A DNA stretch of 42,848 nt from Bacteroidia bacterium (GTDB lineage: Bacteria > Bacteroidota > Bacteroidia > Bacteroidales > Prolixibacteraceae): NCBI GenBank assembly GCA_025358395.1, contig JANYJT010000222.1, forward strand, positions 1 through 42,848, in the 5' to 3' direction. The translations under genes were made by a program, and so were the position numbers. Shown piece by piece: positions 14,513 through 21,171 of this stretch. The notes under the pieces are model-generated. The model saw only the letters and a list, made by a program, of their open reading frames with translations. It had not been told where the DNA came from and made no database searches. Numbering within the stretch: position 1 is the first letter of the stretch; each line of letters opens with the position of its first letter.

Positions 14513-14586
14513 TGTCCCCAGTGGGATTCGAACCCACTGCCTCCGATTTGCAAAACCGGCGTTCTGCCAAATGTAACTATGGGGAC
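14513..14586 (-). tRNA. tRNA-Ala(UGC) by structure, without G3-U70
   Basis: Minus-strand cloverleaf: acceptor GTCCCCA/TGGGGAC, T arm GTGGG-TTCGAAT-CCCAC, anticodon stem CCGGT/ATCGG and loop TTTGCAA, which places TGC at 34-36, with A73. A one-base shift would read GCA (Cys), but then the anticodon stem does not pair. The acceptor has C3-G70 rather than the G3-U70 that alanyl-tRNA synthetases require. No CCA encoded. It is the only tRNA on this strand. Confidence 0.85.
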
Positions 14587-14657
14587 GAGAGTGTATTATA
14601 TATATGATCAAAGAGTATAAATAGTTATTGTAATAGTTGGTGAGGATATATATATAT

Positions 14658-14810
14658 ATGAGAGAACATATTGTAATTGACGGAAAGTGTTTATCTCACG
14701 CATTTAGTGCTATGATGAACTTGTATAATGAAAACAAACCTGTAAAATATGTTCAGGGAACAGTCACTAATCCTGCAGATAACAAATCTTTTAATGGTGA
14801 TCTGATATGA
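14658..14810 (+). CDS. Hypothetical protein, 50 aa
   Basis: ATG after GGTGAGGATATATATATAT. MREHIVIDGKCLSHAFSAMM, then YNENKPVKYVQGTVTNPADN. Small alpha/beta protein, not recognised. Overlaps the next gene by 4 nt (ATATGA). Confidence 0.55.
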   Translation: MREHIVIDGKCLSHAFSAMMNLYNENKPVKYVQGTVTNPADNKSFNGDLI

Positions 14811-14986
14811 TAATATCAAAGAATTATAAAACAAGTATGGATGAGAAAGTTGCTAAAATAGAAATGTTCTATAGCCGCGAGTGGAAATCATGGGGGATTG
14901 TTAAGTATAATAAAGATGACAATCAAATAGACGATGGCGTTTGGGTCTATAGTAAAAAAGAAGCTATAGCCCAAAAGAAAGAGTAA
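14807..14986 (+). CDS. Hypothetical protein, 59 aa
   Basis: Coupled to the gene before by overlap. KVAKIEMFYSREWKSWGIVK then DDGVWVYSKKEAIAQKKE: one helix and a beta-hairpin. Function unknown. Confidence 0.5.
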   Translation: MIISKNYKTSMDEKVAKIEMFYSREWKSWGIVKYNKDDNQIDDGVWVYSKKEAIAQKKE

Positions 14987-15026
14987 TAAAGAGATATACT
15001 TTTCAAAAGAGTCCTGTGAATCCAAT

Positions 15027-15155
15027 ATGAATAGAATGGCAAAAAAGTTTGGAGAACAGGGTTTAGGATCGTATCAGTGTCCATTCTGCGGATGGTGGCA
15101 TTTCGGGCATGTTCCAAAAATGGAAGGAATCTCACAGCGAAAAGAAATAGAGTAA
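15027..15155 (+). CDS. Small zinc-finger protein (CPxCGxWH type)
   Basis: YQCPFCGWWHFGHVPKM is the CPxCG-x-WH-x-GH knuckle common in phage and archaeal small proteins. From ATG 15027 the product is 42 aa, but the frame is open upstream to 14970 and the residues there (EIYFSKESCESNMNRMAKKF) fit the usual N-terminal helix of these proteins. No ATG/GTG/TTG exists in that extension; an ATA at 14994 after AAAGAG is possible. Confidence 0.6.
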   Translation: MNRMAKKFGEQGLGSYQCPFCGWWHFGHVPKMEGISQRKEIE

Positions 15156-15187
15156 CTATTTTAACAAGTAACGCACAAATTATTGTT

Positions 15188-15622
15188 ATGGGTAGATTCA
15201 GAACACTAATTGAAAAAGCGCCAAAGAAAAATAAGTATAAAAATCATTCTATAATTTTGGATGGTATCCGTTTTGACTCGCGCGGAGAAGGTCAAAGATA
15301 TTTAGAACTAAAAGAATTAAAAAAGCGAAATATTATAACAGATTTCGAATTACAGCCCCAATTTGAACTTCAACCGAAATTTGTAAAAGACGGAATCAAG
15401 ATCAGAGAAATCAGTTACTATGCAGATTTCAGAATAACATATCCTGACGGAAAGATCGTAATAGAAGACGTAAAAGGAAAAGGTGGATATACTACACCAG
15501 ATTTCGTAGTTAAAAAGAAATTATTTGATTATCGTTATATGGATCTTCATTTAGAAATTGTTCAGAGATCCGGAAAAGGAATGGAATACTTAGATGAAAC
15601 CCCGAAACAGGTGAGTGAATAA
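15188..15622 (+). CDS. DUF1064 family protein (phage nuclease-like)
   Basis: 144 aa from MGRFRTLIEK. The family pattern is clear: K-Y-K-N-H, DGIRFDSRGEGQRYLELKEL, ITDFELQPQFELQP, YYADFRITYPDG, IEDVKGKGGYTTPDFVVKKK. DUF1064 proteins resemble PD-(D/E)xK nucleases; here E in RGEGQRY, D in YYADF and E-D-V-K are the likely catalytic residues. Common in phages and integrated elements. No strong binding site at this ATG; longer in-frame start at 15077 would overlap the zinc-finger gene. Confidence 0.8.
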   Translation: MGRFRTLIEKAPKKNKYKNHSIILDGIRFDSRGEGQRYLELKELKKRNIITDFELQPQFELQPKFVKDGIKIREISYYADFRITYPDGKIVIEDVKGKGGYTTPDFVVKKKLFDYRYMDLHLEIVQRSGKGMEYLDETPKQVSE

Positions 15623-15623
15623 A

Positions 15624-16121
15624 ATGGAACTCAACTGGTATGAGAAATTGATCTGTATTGCGCTCCCGATAAGTTGTGGTATAGATGCATCCTTAACTTA
15701 TATGTTCAGTAATAAAGACGAAATAATCGCAAGAGAATTAAATCAGATCTTTGTGATGGCTGTAACGAATAACGTTGACCCATTCTTTGTATTATTATAT
15801 GCTATAATGGGTTCATTCTTATTGACACTCCTGATGTTTTATATCTTAAAAACGCGGGAAGCAAAAGGATATAGATTATTAGGAGCAAATCATTTATTTA
15901 TCGCGGTATCATTAGTACTATGTATCACACGACCATTAGCAGGACTGACATGGTATTTCAAATCAGAATTATATGATACAATCATGTTCGGAGTAATGTG
16001 TGGGACATCGTTAATGTTGGCAGCAGTTATATTATTATTAATTGCAGGTTCGTTGTATGGTAAAAAAACACAGAACGAGAAAACCCCTGAAACTGCGCAA
16101 TCTAATCAAAATAGTGGATAG
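15624..16121 (+). CDS. Four-helix membrane protein
   Basis: 165 aa after CAGGTGAGTGAATAAA. Four hydrophobic segments (WYEKLICIALPISCG, FFVLLYAIMGSFLLTLL, LFIAVSLVLCITRPLAG, IMFGVMCGTSLMLAAVILL) and a polar tail with QNEKTPETAQ. No family recognised. Next is the histone gene with its own promoter. Confidence 0.65.
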   Translation: MELNWYEKLICIALPISCGIDASLTYMFSNKDEIIARELNQIFVMAVTNNVDPFFVLLYAIMGSFLLTLLMFYILKTREAKGYRLLGANHLFIAVSLVLCITRPLAGLTWYFKSELYDTIMFGVMCGTSLMLAAVILLLIAGSLYGKKTQNEKTPETAQSNQNSG

Positions 16122-16156
16122 TTAACGGGCATTATATAATTCAACCAACCGAACAG

Positions 16157-16166
16157 TTTATATATA
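16157..16166 (+). promoter_or_regulatory. TATA box of the histone gene
   Basis: TTTATATATA, preceded by purines, lies about 35 nt before the ATG at 16201; GGTAGAG at 16188-16194 is the binding site. This is the clearest isolated promoter in the window. Confidence 0.6.
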
Positions 16167-16200
16167 CGAAAACCCTAAACTATAACGGGTAGAGTATAAA

Positions 16201-16539
16201 ATGGCGAAATTACCATTAGCACCGATTAAGCGCATTGCTGTAGAAGGCGGAGCGCAACGTATAGGTATCCCGGCAGCAGAGATTATTGGACTAGCTGCTG
16301 AGGAATGGATTAAGAGAATTACAATTTCAGCAGAGAAATATGCAATTCACGCAGGACGGAAGACCGTTAAACCGGAAGATATTATTATTGTGGTAAAAGA
16401 TATGGGTATCAACGTCCAGATCCCTCAGACGAAATCAAAACCAAAACCAAAGAAACCCGTTGCTGCAGCACCGGTCGTAAAACCAGTAGTTAATACTGCG
16501 CCAGCAGTTCCAGTTACTCCTGAACAAAAAACCCCGTAA
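16201..16539 (+). CDS. Archaeal histone with long C-terminal tail
   Basis: Residues 1-68 are an archaeal histone fold: LPLAPIKRIAVEGGAQRIG, helix 2 EIIGLAAEEWIKRITISAEK, HAGRKTVKPEDIIIVVKDM, with the RKT-VKPED loop 2 signature. Archaeal histones usually end there; this one continues for about 44 residues rich in Pro, Ala, Val and Lys (SKPKPKKPVAAAPVVKPVV), like a linker or DNA-contacting tail. It has its own TATA promoter and a T-run terminator, so it is expressed alone. It would compact the element's DNA or act on host chromatin. Confidence 0.92.
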   Translation: MAKLPLAPIKRIAVEGGAQRIGIPAAEIIGLAAEEWIKRITISAEKYAIHAGRKTVKPEDIIIVVKDMGINVQIPQTKSKPKPKKPVAAAPVVKPVVNTAPAVPVTPEQKTP

Positions 16540-16541
16540 TC

Positions 16542-16547
16542 TTTTTT
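16542..16547 (+). terminator. T-run terminator
   Basis: Six T directly after the histone stop (TAATC then T6). The same stop-plus-T-run layout follows the genes ending at 25032, 26748 and 27902. Confidence 0.55.
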
Positions 16548-16584
16548 AGGGGGAAATAAAATACTCGGCTATCCTTTTTTAATA

Positions 16585-16812
16585 ATGTCTGACCTTCTCG
16601 GAGGTTTAATCAAAATAGGCATGGGTATTATAGTATTCCTAAATATAAATTCATTTCATCCGACATCATCAGAGTTCATACTAATCACAATGTTTTGCGT
16701 GTACTTTATCATCTCCGGAGTCCAAAACATATCTCAATACATAGATGAAATAGCAGATCGTATAATCAGAGAAGTTAATTTAATTATACGAATATACCAA
16801 TTTAAGAAGTGA
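16585..16812 (+). CDS. Small membrane protein, two helices
   Basis: 75 aa: LGGLIKIGMGIIVFL and ILITMFCVYFIISGVQ are hydrophobic; the C-terminal third is amphipathic (IIREVNLIIRIYQFKK). No strong binding site before ATG; a T-rich run precedes it. Function unknown, neighbours are also membrane proteins. Confidence 0.55.
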   Translation: MSDLLGGLIKIGMGIIVFLNINSFHPTSSEFILITMFCVYFIISGVQNISQYIDEIADRIIREVNLIIRIYQFKK

Positions 16813-16815
16813 TTT

Positions 16816-17157
16816 ATGGTAGACTTATCGAATCCCATTATATTTATGCGGGTAGCTATTGCTATCATAGTAGTATCTGTATTTACATGGTATGTAGTCA
16901 TCCCAAAGATCATAGAATATATAATATTCATGTTCGTATGTGTCATAGGAGATATAATATGCACGTCGATTGTTGATGCAATTGAATATGCCGATCACTC
17001 TCATTCGAAATGGGTATACAATAAATATCGTATTCACCGTATGAAAAAACAATTTAATTTAATTTATAAATATGAACCATTCATATGGACGCATGAACAA
17101 GAACAAGAACAGTTCAGATTAGCATTTGAATATGCAACTACAATACAAGGAGAATAA
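16816..17157 (+). CDS. Membrane-anchored hypothetical protein
   Basis: 113 aa: long N-terminal hydrophobic region (IIFMRVAIAIIVVSVFTWYV, YIIFMFVCVIGDIIC) followed by a charged cytoplasmic part with WTHEQEQEQFRLAFEYA. Not recognised. Its last codons hold AAGGAGAAT, the site for the lipoprotein gene. Confidence 0.55.
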   Translation: MVDLSNPIIFMRVAIAIIVVSVFTWYVVIPKIIEYIIFMFVCVIGDIICTSIVDAIEYADHSHSKWVYNKYRIHRMKKQFNLIYKYEPFIWTHEQEQEQFRLAFEYATTIQGE

Positions 17158-17158
17158 T

Positions 17159-17443
17159 ATGCGCATATATTGTATTATAGGACTATTATTAATTCTCATA
17201 GCATCAAGCGGATGTTTAGGTTCAGACAAACAGTGTGTTAATACCTCGATAGTTGTAACAGCAGGGGGGGCATTCGACGTTGATCATGGATATATAAAAG
17301 ATGCTAAAGGAACAGCATACCTTGTTGATCTATACATATTATCAAGAACCCCATTACAGACTCACCACAAATATATTATCCAATCGTGCAGAGTAAATGA
17401 TCACCCGGAAATAAAAACTGTGTATATGGAGATCACAAAATGA
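17159..17443 (+). CDS. Small lipoprotein
   Basis: 94 aa from the ATG after AGGAGAATA (the frame is open earlier to 17126 without a site). MRIYCIIGLLLILIASSGC is a lipoprotein signal with lipobox ASSGC, Cys 19 being the likely lipidated residue. Mature part has two more Cys and strands (GTAYLVDLYILS). Stop overlaps the next ATG by 4 nt. Confidence 0.7.
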   Translation: MRIYCIIGLLLILIASSGCLGSDKQCVNTSIVVTAGGAFDVDHGYIKDAKGTAYLVDLYILSRTPLQTHHKYIIQSCRVNDHPEIKTVYMEITK

Positions 17444-17838
17444 TTGTTAATTATAAGTCACACATTACAAGAGATTATGCGAACAAGCATCCGAAATACC
17501 TATTCATCTATGGAGATAACGATGAACGTTCAGGATATGGCGGATTAGCAAAAGAACTACGCGGGACAAAGAATTCAATAGGTATACGAGTCAAGAAGAA
17601 ACCGGGTTTAGATGCAGATGCTTTTTATAATGACAGTGAGATCAAAGAGAATACAGAGAAAATATGCTCTGATATAAATGAAATAATCGAATTAATTAAT
17701 AGTGGAAAATACGATATTATCATATACCCAAAAAATGGTATCGGAACAGGATTAGCGAAAATGAAAGAGAACTGTTCGGAAACGTTTAATAACATGAATC
17801 TGATATTAGAAGGAACACTAACGATAAGGAATGGATAA
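17440..17838 (+). CDS. GYGGxAKExRG-family phage-type protein
   Basis: 132 aa. FIYGDNDERSGYGGLAKELR, then SIGIRVKKKPG, then IIIYPKNGIGTGLAKMKENC. This set of glycine motifs recurs in small proteins of phages and plasmids that I know only as domains of unknown function; the G-rich loops suggest nucleotide binding, somewhat like macro domains. Cytosolic, no signal. Function not proven. Confidence 0.6.
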   Translation: MIVNYKSHITRDYANKHPKYLFIYGDNDERSGYGGLAKELRGTKNSIGIRVKKKPGLDADAFYNDSEIKENTEKICSDINEIIELINSGKYDIIIYPKNGIGTGLAKMKENCSETFNNMNLILEGTLTIRNG

Positions 17839-17839
17839 T

Positions 17840-18145
17840 ATGGCGAAAAGAGATATTAATTACATAAAATTCATTAAACCACAAGTAAAACAAAAAGAAA
17901 ATGAAATGAAGCGCAACAGTAGAAGTCTCAAATATCAAAAAATAATGGAAATCAATATCATTCATCAAGAAGAACCATACGAAAACAAAGTATGTAAAGA
18001 AGCTGCAAAAATGAGTTCCAGAGAAAGGTTAATGAATTATGCTGTAACAAAAGACCCCACGTATTTAGGAGTTGGATGTAAATGGGATATGTTAACTCAA
18101 ATGGGTAGAGACAAGTTCGGAAAGATCATAAGGAGTTTATTCTAA
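17840..18145 (+). CDS. Basic hypothetical protein, 101 aa
   Basis: ATG taken at 17840 (AAGGAATGGATAAT before it); 17831 is an alternative in-frame ATG. Lys/Arg/Gln-rich helix (KPQVKQKENEMKRNSRSLKY) then a C-terminal RERLMNYAVTKDPTYLGVGC. TAATG coupling to the glycosyltransferase gene that follows. Confidence 0.55.
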   Translation: MAKRDINYIKFIKPQVKQKENEMKRNSRSLKYQKIMEINIIHQEEPYENKVCKEAAKMSSRERLMNYAVTKDPTYLGVGCKWDMLTQMGRDKFGKIIRSLF

Positions 18146-19599
18146 TGTCAAAAAAGAATAAAAATAAAGAAAACATCGCGGTAAAAGAACCGGCAACTAT
18201 TCGGGATTACCTAAGAGTTGGGCACATCCAAATCCTTATAATCCTAATCGCAATAGGTGCATTCTTACGATTCTATAATCTCTCAAACAAATCACTGTGG
18301 CTCGACGAAGCATCGACACTGGCAATGTCAAAACTATCACTTATGGGAATATGGGAAACAGGATTTTTAGATAATAATCCGCCGTTGTTCCATTACCTGA
18401 CACATGCAATGTTAGTATTAGGAGAGAGCGAATTCATATTAAGATTCTTACCGGCATTAATGGGGGTAGCTGTTATCCCGATAATATACTTGATAGGAAA
18501 AGAAGTCAAAGATCATAATGTAGGATTAGTTGCTGCGGCATTAATGACGTTCTCTCCGTTCGCGCTACATTACGCGCAGGAAGCATATTCGTATTCAATG
18601 GTACTATTAGTATCTTCACTGATGATATTATACTATTTAAAAGCAATAAAAACGAACACAACAAATAACTGGATACTGTTCGGATTGTTTTCAGCATTAG
18701 CATTTTGGACACACTTCTATACGTTCGTTCCACAGATGGTAATGTATATTCATGCAATAATTGTATCCAGAAAAGAGATCATTACTCGTGAAATAGCGAA
18801 GTTAAAGAATATTGCATATGCACTTATTATAACATTTGTGGTATCAGTCCCAGTAATGTATATGGCATCATACCGGTTTTTTACATTAACCACAAACCCG
18901 GTTACGTATGGAGTATTGGGGATTACATTAATCCCGGAAACGTTATACAGGTTTTCAGGATTCAATCAGTTATTCGCAATGATTTCATTATGTTTACTGG
19001 TTCTCGGGATAATCTACTTATATGTAAAAGATAAACAAATGTGTCTTTTATCTTTAATGATGATGATATTGCCGATAGTATTCAGCGTAATTTTATCGTC
19101 GCATATGACAATGAATCCACGTTACTTGATCCCATTATTGCCTGTATTCTTTGTTACAATTGCATGTTGTTATTTAATCATAGATAAGATCATCACAGAT
19201 CCGAGATTAGTATACGTTGTAATATCAGTAATATTATTAATAAACCTCATACCGTTATCTACGTATTACACAAATAACTCAAGTGAAGATTGGCGCGGTT
19301 ATTCTGCGAAGTTAAGTGCGGCGACTACTAATGGTGATATTGTAGTAGCAGTTCCGGGGTATATCAGCACACCATTAAAGTATTATTATAATAATCAGAC
19401 TGACAATACAATATTCACGGGTGCGGATACGGCTGCGGAGATGGATACGGCATTATCACAAAAAGCGAACCATAATGTATATTTCGTCGTAACAGGAGAT
19501 ATCAGTGCGGCTAATCCGCAAGGTGATGCTGTACAGTGGCTTAATACGAAATCTAAACCATTAGGGGAATATATCGGAATCTACACGTTTATTGCGTAG
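18145..19599 (+). CDS. GT-C glycosyltransferase (PMT/ArnT, GT39/GT83-like)
   Basis: 484 aa with about 11 membrane helices. The first lumenal loop carries the catalytic pair D54-E55 (SLWLDEAST) and DNNPPLFHYLTH, the pattern of PMT-2/ArnT-like enzymes that transfer a sugar from a polyprenyl phosphate donor to a lipid or protein acceptor on the outer side. A lumenal tail domain follows (EDWRGYSAKLSAATTNGDIV). It is the last gene before the tRNA region. Acceptor unknown; with AglB at 31.6 kb it may build the N-glycan. Confidence 0.85.
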   Translation: MSKKNKNKENIAVKEPATIRDYLRVGHIQILIILIAIGAFLRFYNLSNKSLWLDEASTLAMSKLSLMGIWETGFLDNNPPLFHYLTHAMLVLGESEFILRFLPALMGVAVIPIIYLIGKEVKDHNVGLVAAALMTFSPFALHYAQEAYSYSMVLLVSSLMILYYLKAIKTNTTNNWILFGLFSALAFWTHFYTFVPQMVMYIHAIIVSRKEIITREIAKLKNIAYALIITFVVSVPVMYMASYRFFTLTTNPVTYGVLGITLIPETLYRFSGFNQLFAMISLCLLVLGIIYLYVKDKQMCLLSLMMMILPIVFSVILSSHMTMNPRYLIPLLPVFFVTIACCYLIIDKIITDPRLVYVVISVILLINLIPLSTYYTNNSSEDWRGYSAKLSAATTNGDIVVAVPGYISTPLKYYYNNQTDNTIFTGADTAAEMDTALSQKANHNVYFVVTGDISAANPQGDAVQWLNTKSKPLGEYIGIYTFIA

Positions 19600-19646
19600 A
19601 TACACAGACAAAAGGGTTTATAAGTTATCAATAACAATCTCTACTT

Positions 19647-19717
19647 GCCGGGAAGCAGTATAACGCCTCACAGTCTGCTAAGCGCCTTTGTTGGTGAGGG
19701 ACAGTCACATACCCGGC
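19647..19717 (+). ncRNA. Structured RNA candidate with own TATA and T-run
   Basis: Nested pairing: outer GCCGGG (19647) with CCCGGC (19712), inner CCTCAC (19666) with GTGAGG (19694); alternative AGCAG/CTGCT. A TATA-like GGTTTATAAG lies about 25 nt before, and T6 at 19727 follows, so a free transcript of about 80 nt is plausible. Length and acceptor-like stem recall a tRNA, but there is no T-loop, and the D-arm does not fold. Class unknown. Confidence 0.5.
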
Positions 19718-19777
19718 TTCTCATTATTTTTTCAGATACTATTAAATATTTGATTAGCTTACATATTTTATCAATTC

Positions 19778-19851
19778 GTTGCGGTGGGGTAGCCCGGTCA
19801 TCCTTGGTGATCCGGAATCATCAAACGCCAGTTCAAATCTGACCCGCGACA
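19778..19851 (+). tRNA. tRNA-Pro(CGG), atypical, C33
   Basis: Acceptor GTTGCGG/CCGCGAC, T arm GCCAG-TTCAAAT-CTGAC, A73, and an 8-bp stem around the anticodon loop. With stem GGTGA/TCATC the loop is TCCGGAA: anticodon CGG preceded by C33 rather than U33. Acceptor and loop resemble tRNA-Pro(UGG) at 20563, which supports Pro. If U33 is forced, CCG (Arg) results but the stem fails. One base does not fit the D-arm to stem junction. A TnpB remnant starts at its 3' end. Confidence 0.75.
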
Positions 19852-19852
19852 T

Positions 19853-19975
19853 CTGTATGTTATACATACTTTAAATTGTTGCCCATTTTGTGGATTAACG
19901 ATGGATCGTGATCAAAATGCTGCGATCAATATCATGAGACTGGGACTACAGTCTCTACCGAAGAAATTCGGTTAG
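19853..19975 (+). pseudogene. tnpB: TnpB C-terminal remnant
   Basis: An open frame without start reads CCPFCGLTMDRDQNAAINIM and ends PKKFG before a TAG, i.e. zinc-finger half and RuvC-III block of a TnpB. All upstream parts are gone and the fragment abuts a tRNA 3' end. The right-end hairpin follows directly, so this is the last ~150 bp of an IS200/IS605 copy. Confidence 0.85.
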
Positions 19976-20007
19976 ATGCCCGCGAATTCATTCGCGGGAG
20001 TAGTCAC
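19974..20007 (+). mobile_element. IS200/IS605 right end
   Basis: Stem CCCGCGAA/TTCGCGGG with TTCA loop and tail AGTAGTCAC; one base different from the solo end at 2463. Together with the TnpB remnant it marks the 3' end of a decayed element. Confidence 0.8.
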
Positions 20008-20013
20008 TAAGGT

Positions 20014-20250
20014 ATGTATGTGAAAACCATGAAAAAACACGTAGTAATTGAATACGACATCGAGCATTGTAATGGACATTGCCCGAACTTCTATTTTGAG
20101 TTCGATGATGAAGATAACTGTTGGTGCAGTAAACTAAAAAGGAGAGTCTACGACAGTGATTATGGATTTAATATGCACGATCACAAAGAACGACAGATCC
20201 CATCAGACTGCCCATTACCCAACATACCTAATATTTGGGTGATTTTATGA
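20014..20250 (+). CDS. Cys-rich small protein (CxxxCPxF...CPL type)
   Basis: Up to 78 aa; ATG 20014, GTG 20020 (best spaced after AAGGT) or ATG 20029. EHCNGHCPNFYFEFDDEDNC, CWCSKLKRR, and a final DCPLPNIP. The pattern C-x3-C-P-x-F ... C-x-C ... C-P-L is shared with the ORFs at 24559 and 31367. Possibly a zinc-binding protein. Directly downstream of the IS end, so its 5' part may be altered. Confidence 0.6.
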   Translation: MYVKTMKKHVVIEYDIEHCNGHCPNFYFEFDDEDNCWCSKLKRRVYDSDYGFNMHDHKERQIPSDCPLPNIPNIWVIL

Positions 20251-20441
20251 AAATTACTGCATCACCATCATATATTCTATTAGTGACTGGCTCGATCATA
20301 CTAATAATGTCTTTATTATACACACATTATTTCACAACGACACCTCTTAAATTAGAACCAATCTTGTGTTTAATTGTAATCTGCGGATATATTACGAAAT
20401 CATTAAATACTTCAAGATATAATCTTATATCACAATGTTAA
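20247..20441 (+). CDS. Small membrane protein, 64 aa
   Basis: ATG after GGGTGATTTT, overlapping the preceding stop by 4 nt. Two hydrophobic helices (SYILLVTGSIILIMSLLY, LEPILCLIVICGYI). Unknown function. Confidence 0.55.
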   Translation: MKITASPSYILLVTGSIILIMSLLYTHYFTTTPLKLEPILCLIVICGYITKSLNTSRYNLISQC

Positions 20442-20455
20442 CTATTACATTTCTC

Positions 20456-20529
20456 CTGCCTAAACGACCAGTAAGCACAAGTACTGATAGGCAGCAACCG
20501 ACCACGGAATAATTGTTCCGTTATTGGTT
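20456..20529 (+). ncRNA. Two-hairpin RNA candidate
   Basis: Hairpin 1: CTGCCTA/TAGGCAG with an inner CAGTA/TACTG. Hairpin 2: AACC/GGTT enclosing CGGAA/TTCCG. Both stems are perfect over their cores and lie between a coding gene and tRNA-Pro. A TATA-like CTTATATC lies about 25 nt upstream. It may be a small RNA or the processed leader of the tRNA transcript. Confidence 0.45.
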
Positions 20530-20562
20530 ATATTTTCACTAATTTATTTATAATAATATCTC

Positions 20563-20635
20563 GTTGCTGTGGGTTAGTGGACTATGCTACGGCGTTTGGA
20601 ACGCCGTGACGACGGTTCGAGTCCGTCCAGCGACA
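20563..20635 (+). tRNA. tRNA-Pro(UGG)
   Basis: Acceptor GTTGCTG/CAGCGAC, anticodon stem CGGCG/CGCCG with loop TTTGGAA, T arm GACGG-TTCGAGT-CCGTC, A73. Normal in all positions. TATA-like ATTTATTTATAATAAT lies about 30 nt upstream. CCA not encoded. A structured RNA begins at the next base. Confidence 0.95.
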
Positions 20636-20746
20636 TTTTCCGGCAAGTGGAAAAGCATATTGACGGTTGAAATAGTACCGTGATTCCGAACAACGTTGGT
20701 GACGGCTTCTGAACTCCTAAACACTAAGGACACCTCTGCCGGAAAA
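20636..20746 (+). ncRNA. 111-nt RNA closed by a 10-bp stem, abutting tRNA-Pro
   Basis: TTTTCCGGCA (20636) pairs with TGCCGGAAAA (20737), enclosing hairpin ACGGT/ACCGT (20663/20677) and GGTG/CACC (20698/20731) with an inner TCCT/AGGA. The multi-bran­ched fold starts at the base after the tRNA discriminator, so tRNA 3' processing would release it. Weak box C and D like motifs (GTGATTC, CTGA) are present but not convincing. Class unknown. Confidence 0.55.
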
Positions 20747-20762
20747 ATTAAAATAAAAATGT

Positions 20763-20835
20763 ACTCCCGTAGTGTAGTGGTCAATCATGGAGGACTTTGA
20801 ATCCGCCGACGACAGTTCGAATCTGTCTGGGAGTA
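20763..20835 (+). tRNA. tRNA-Gln(UUG)
   Basis: Acceptor ACTCCCG/TGGGAGT, anticodon loop CTTTGAA (TTG), T arm GACAG-TTCGAAT-CTGTC, A73. One A-G mismatch in the anticodon stem (GAGGA/TCCGC). No intron and no CCA. Confidence 0.93.
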
Positions 20836-20895
20836 TTTCTCCAAAGGAGAATAAGGTAAATATATAAACAATTAAGTTAAATATTGTATACACGC

Positions 20896-20968
20896 AGGAT
20901 CGTAGTGTAGTGGTCAATCATCACGGACTCTGAATCCGTGGACGGAGGTTCGAATCCTCTCGATCCTA
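20896..20968 (+). tRNA. tRNA-Gln(CUG)
   Basis: Acceptor AGGATCG/CGATCCT, loop CTCTGAA (CTG), stem ACGGA/TCCGT, T arm GGAGG-TTCGAAT-CCTCT, A73. Its D-arm is nearly identical to that of the Gln(UUG) gene upstream, so the pair probably arose by duplication. Confidence 0.95.
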
Positions 20969-21171
20969 TCCCCTTCCCCAACATGCGCACAGGGGCTAAA
21001 AAGAGTGTGGTCATGTCGCCCATAGCGTCAGAATGGTGAGGTAAACGGCAACCAAGATACAAAATAGCTGACAAACCAACCCATGTTCACGTAGTGAGCA
21101 TATAAAAAAAGGTGAAATGAATAGGATGTTGAAAATCACACAGGGTATGGTATAATTACCATACCATATGT
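20969..21171 (+). other. 203-bp spacer with several hairpins
   Basis: No gene found. It contains CCCCT/AGGGG, GTCAG/CTGAC around TGGT/ACCA, an 8-bp hairpin ATGTTCAC-GTA-GTGAGCAT at 21083-21101, an A7 run, and the palindrome listed separately. It could hold a further small RNA, but I cannot define its ends. Confidence 0.4.
21144..21165. promoter_or_regulatory. 9-bp perfect inverted repeat before tRNA-Thr
   Basis: GGTATGGTA and TACCATACC around TAAT, ending 6 bp before the mature tRNA start. Position and symmetry suit an operator or a promoter element including TATAATTA; as RNA it would be a strong leader hairpin. Confidence 0.5.

Noticed and set aside
14513..14586. tRNA-Cys(GCA) reading
   Set aside because: Moving the anticodon by one base breaks the CCGGT/ATCGG stem and puts no U at 33; A73 also does not fit Cys.
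20636..20746. Archaeal C/D box guide RNA
   Set aside because: Only approximate GTGATTC and CTGA boxes, wrong spacing, and length twice normal.
21001..21075. Additional tRNA after tRNA-Gln(CUG)
   Set aside because: Some stems exist (GTCAG/CTGAC) but there is no T-loop and no 7-bp acceptor stem.
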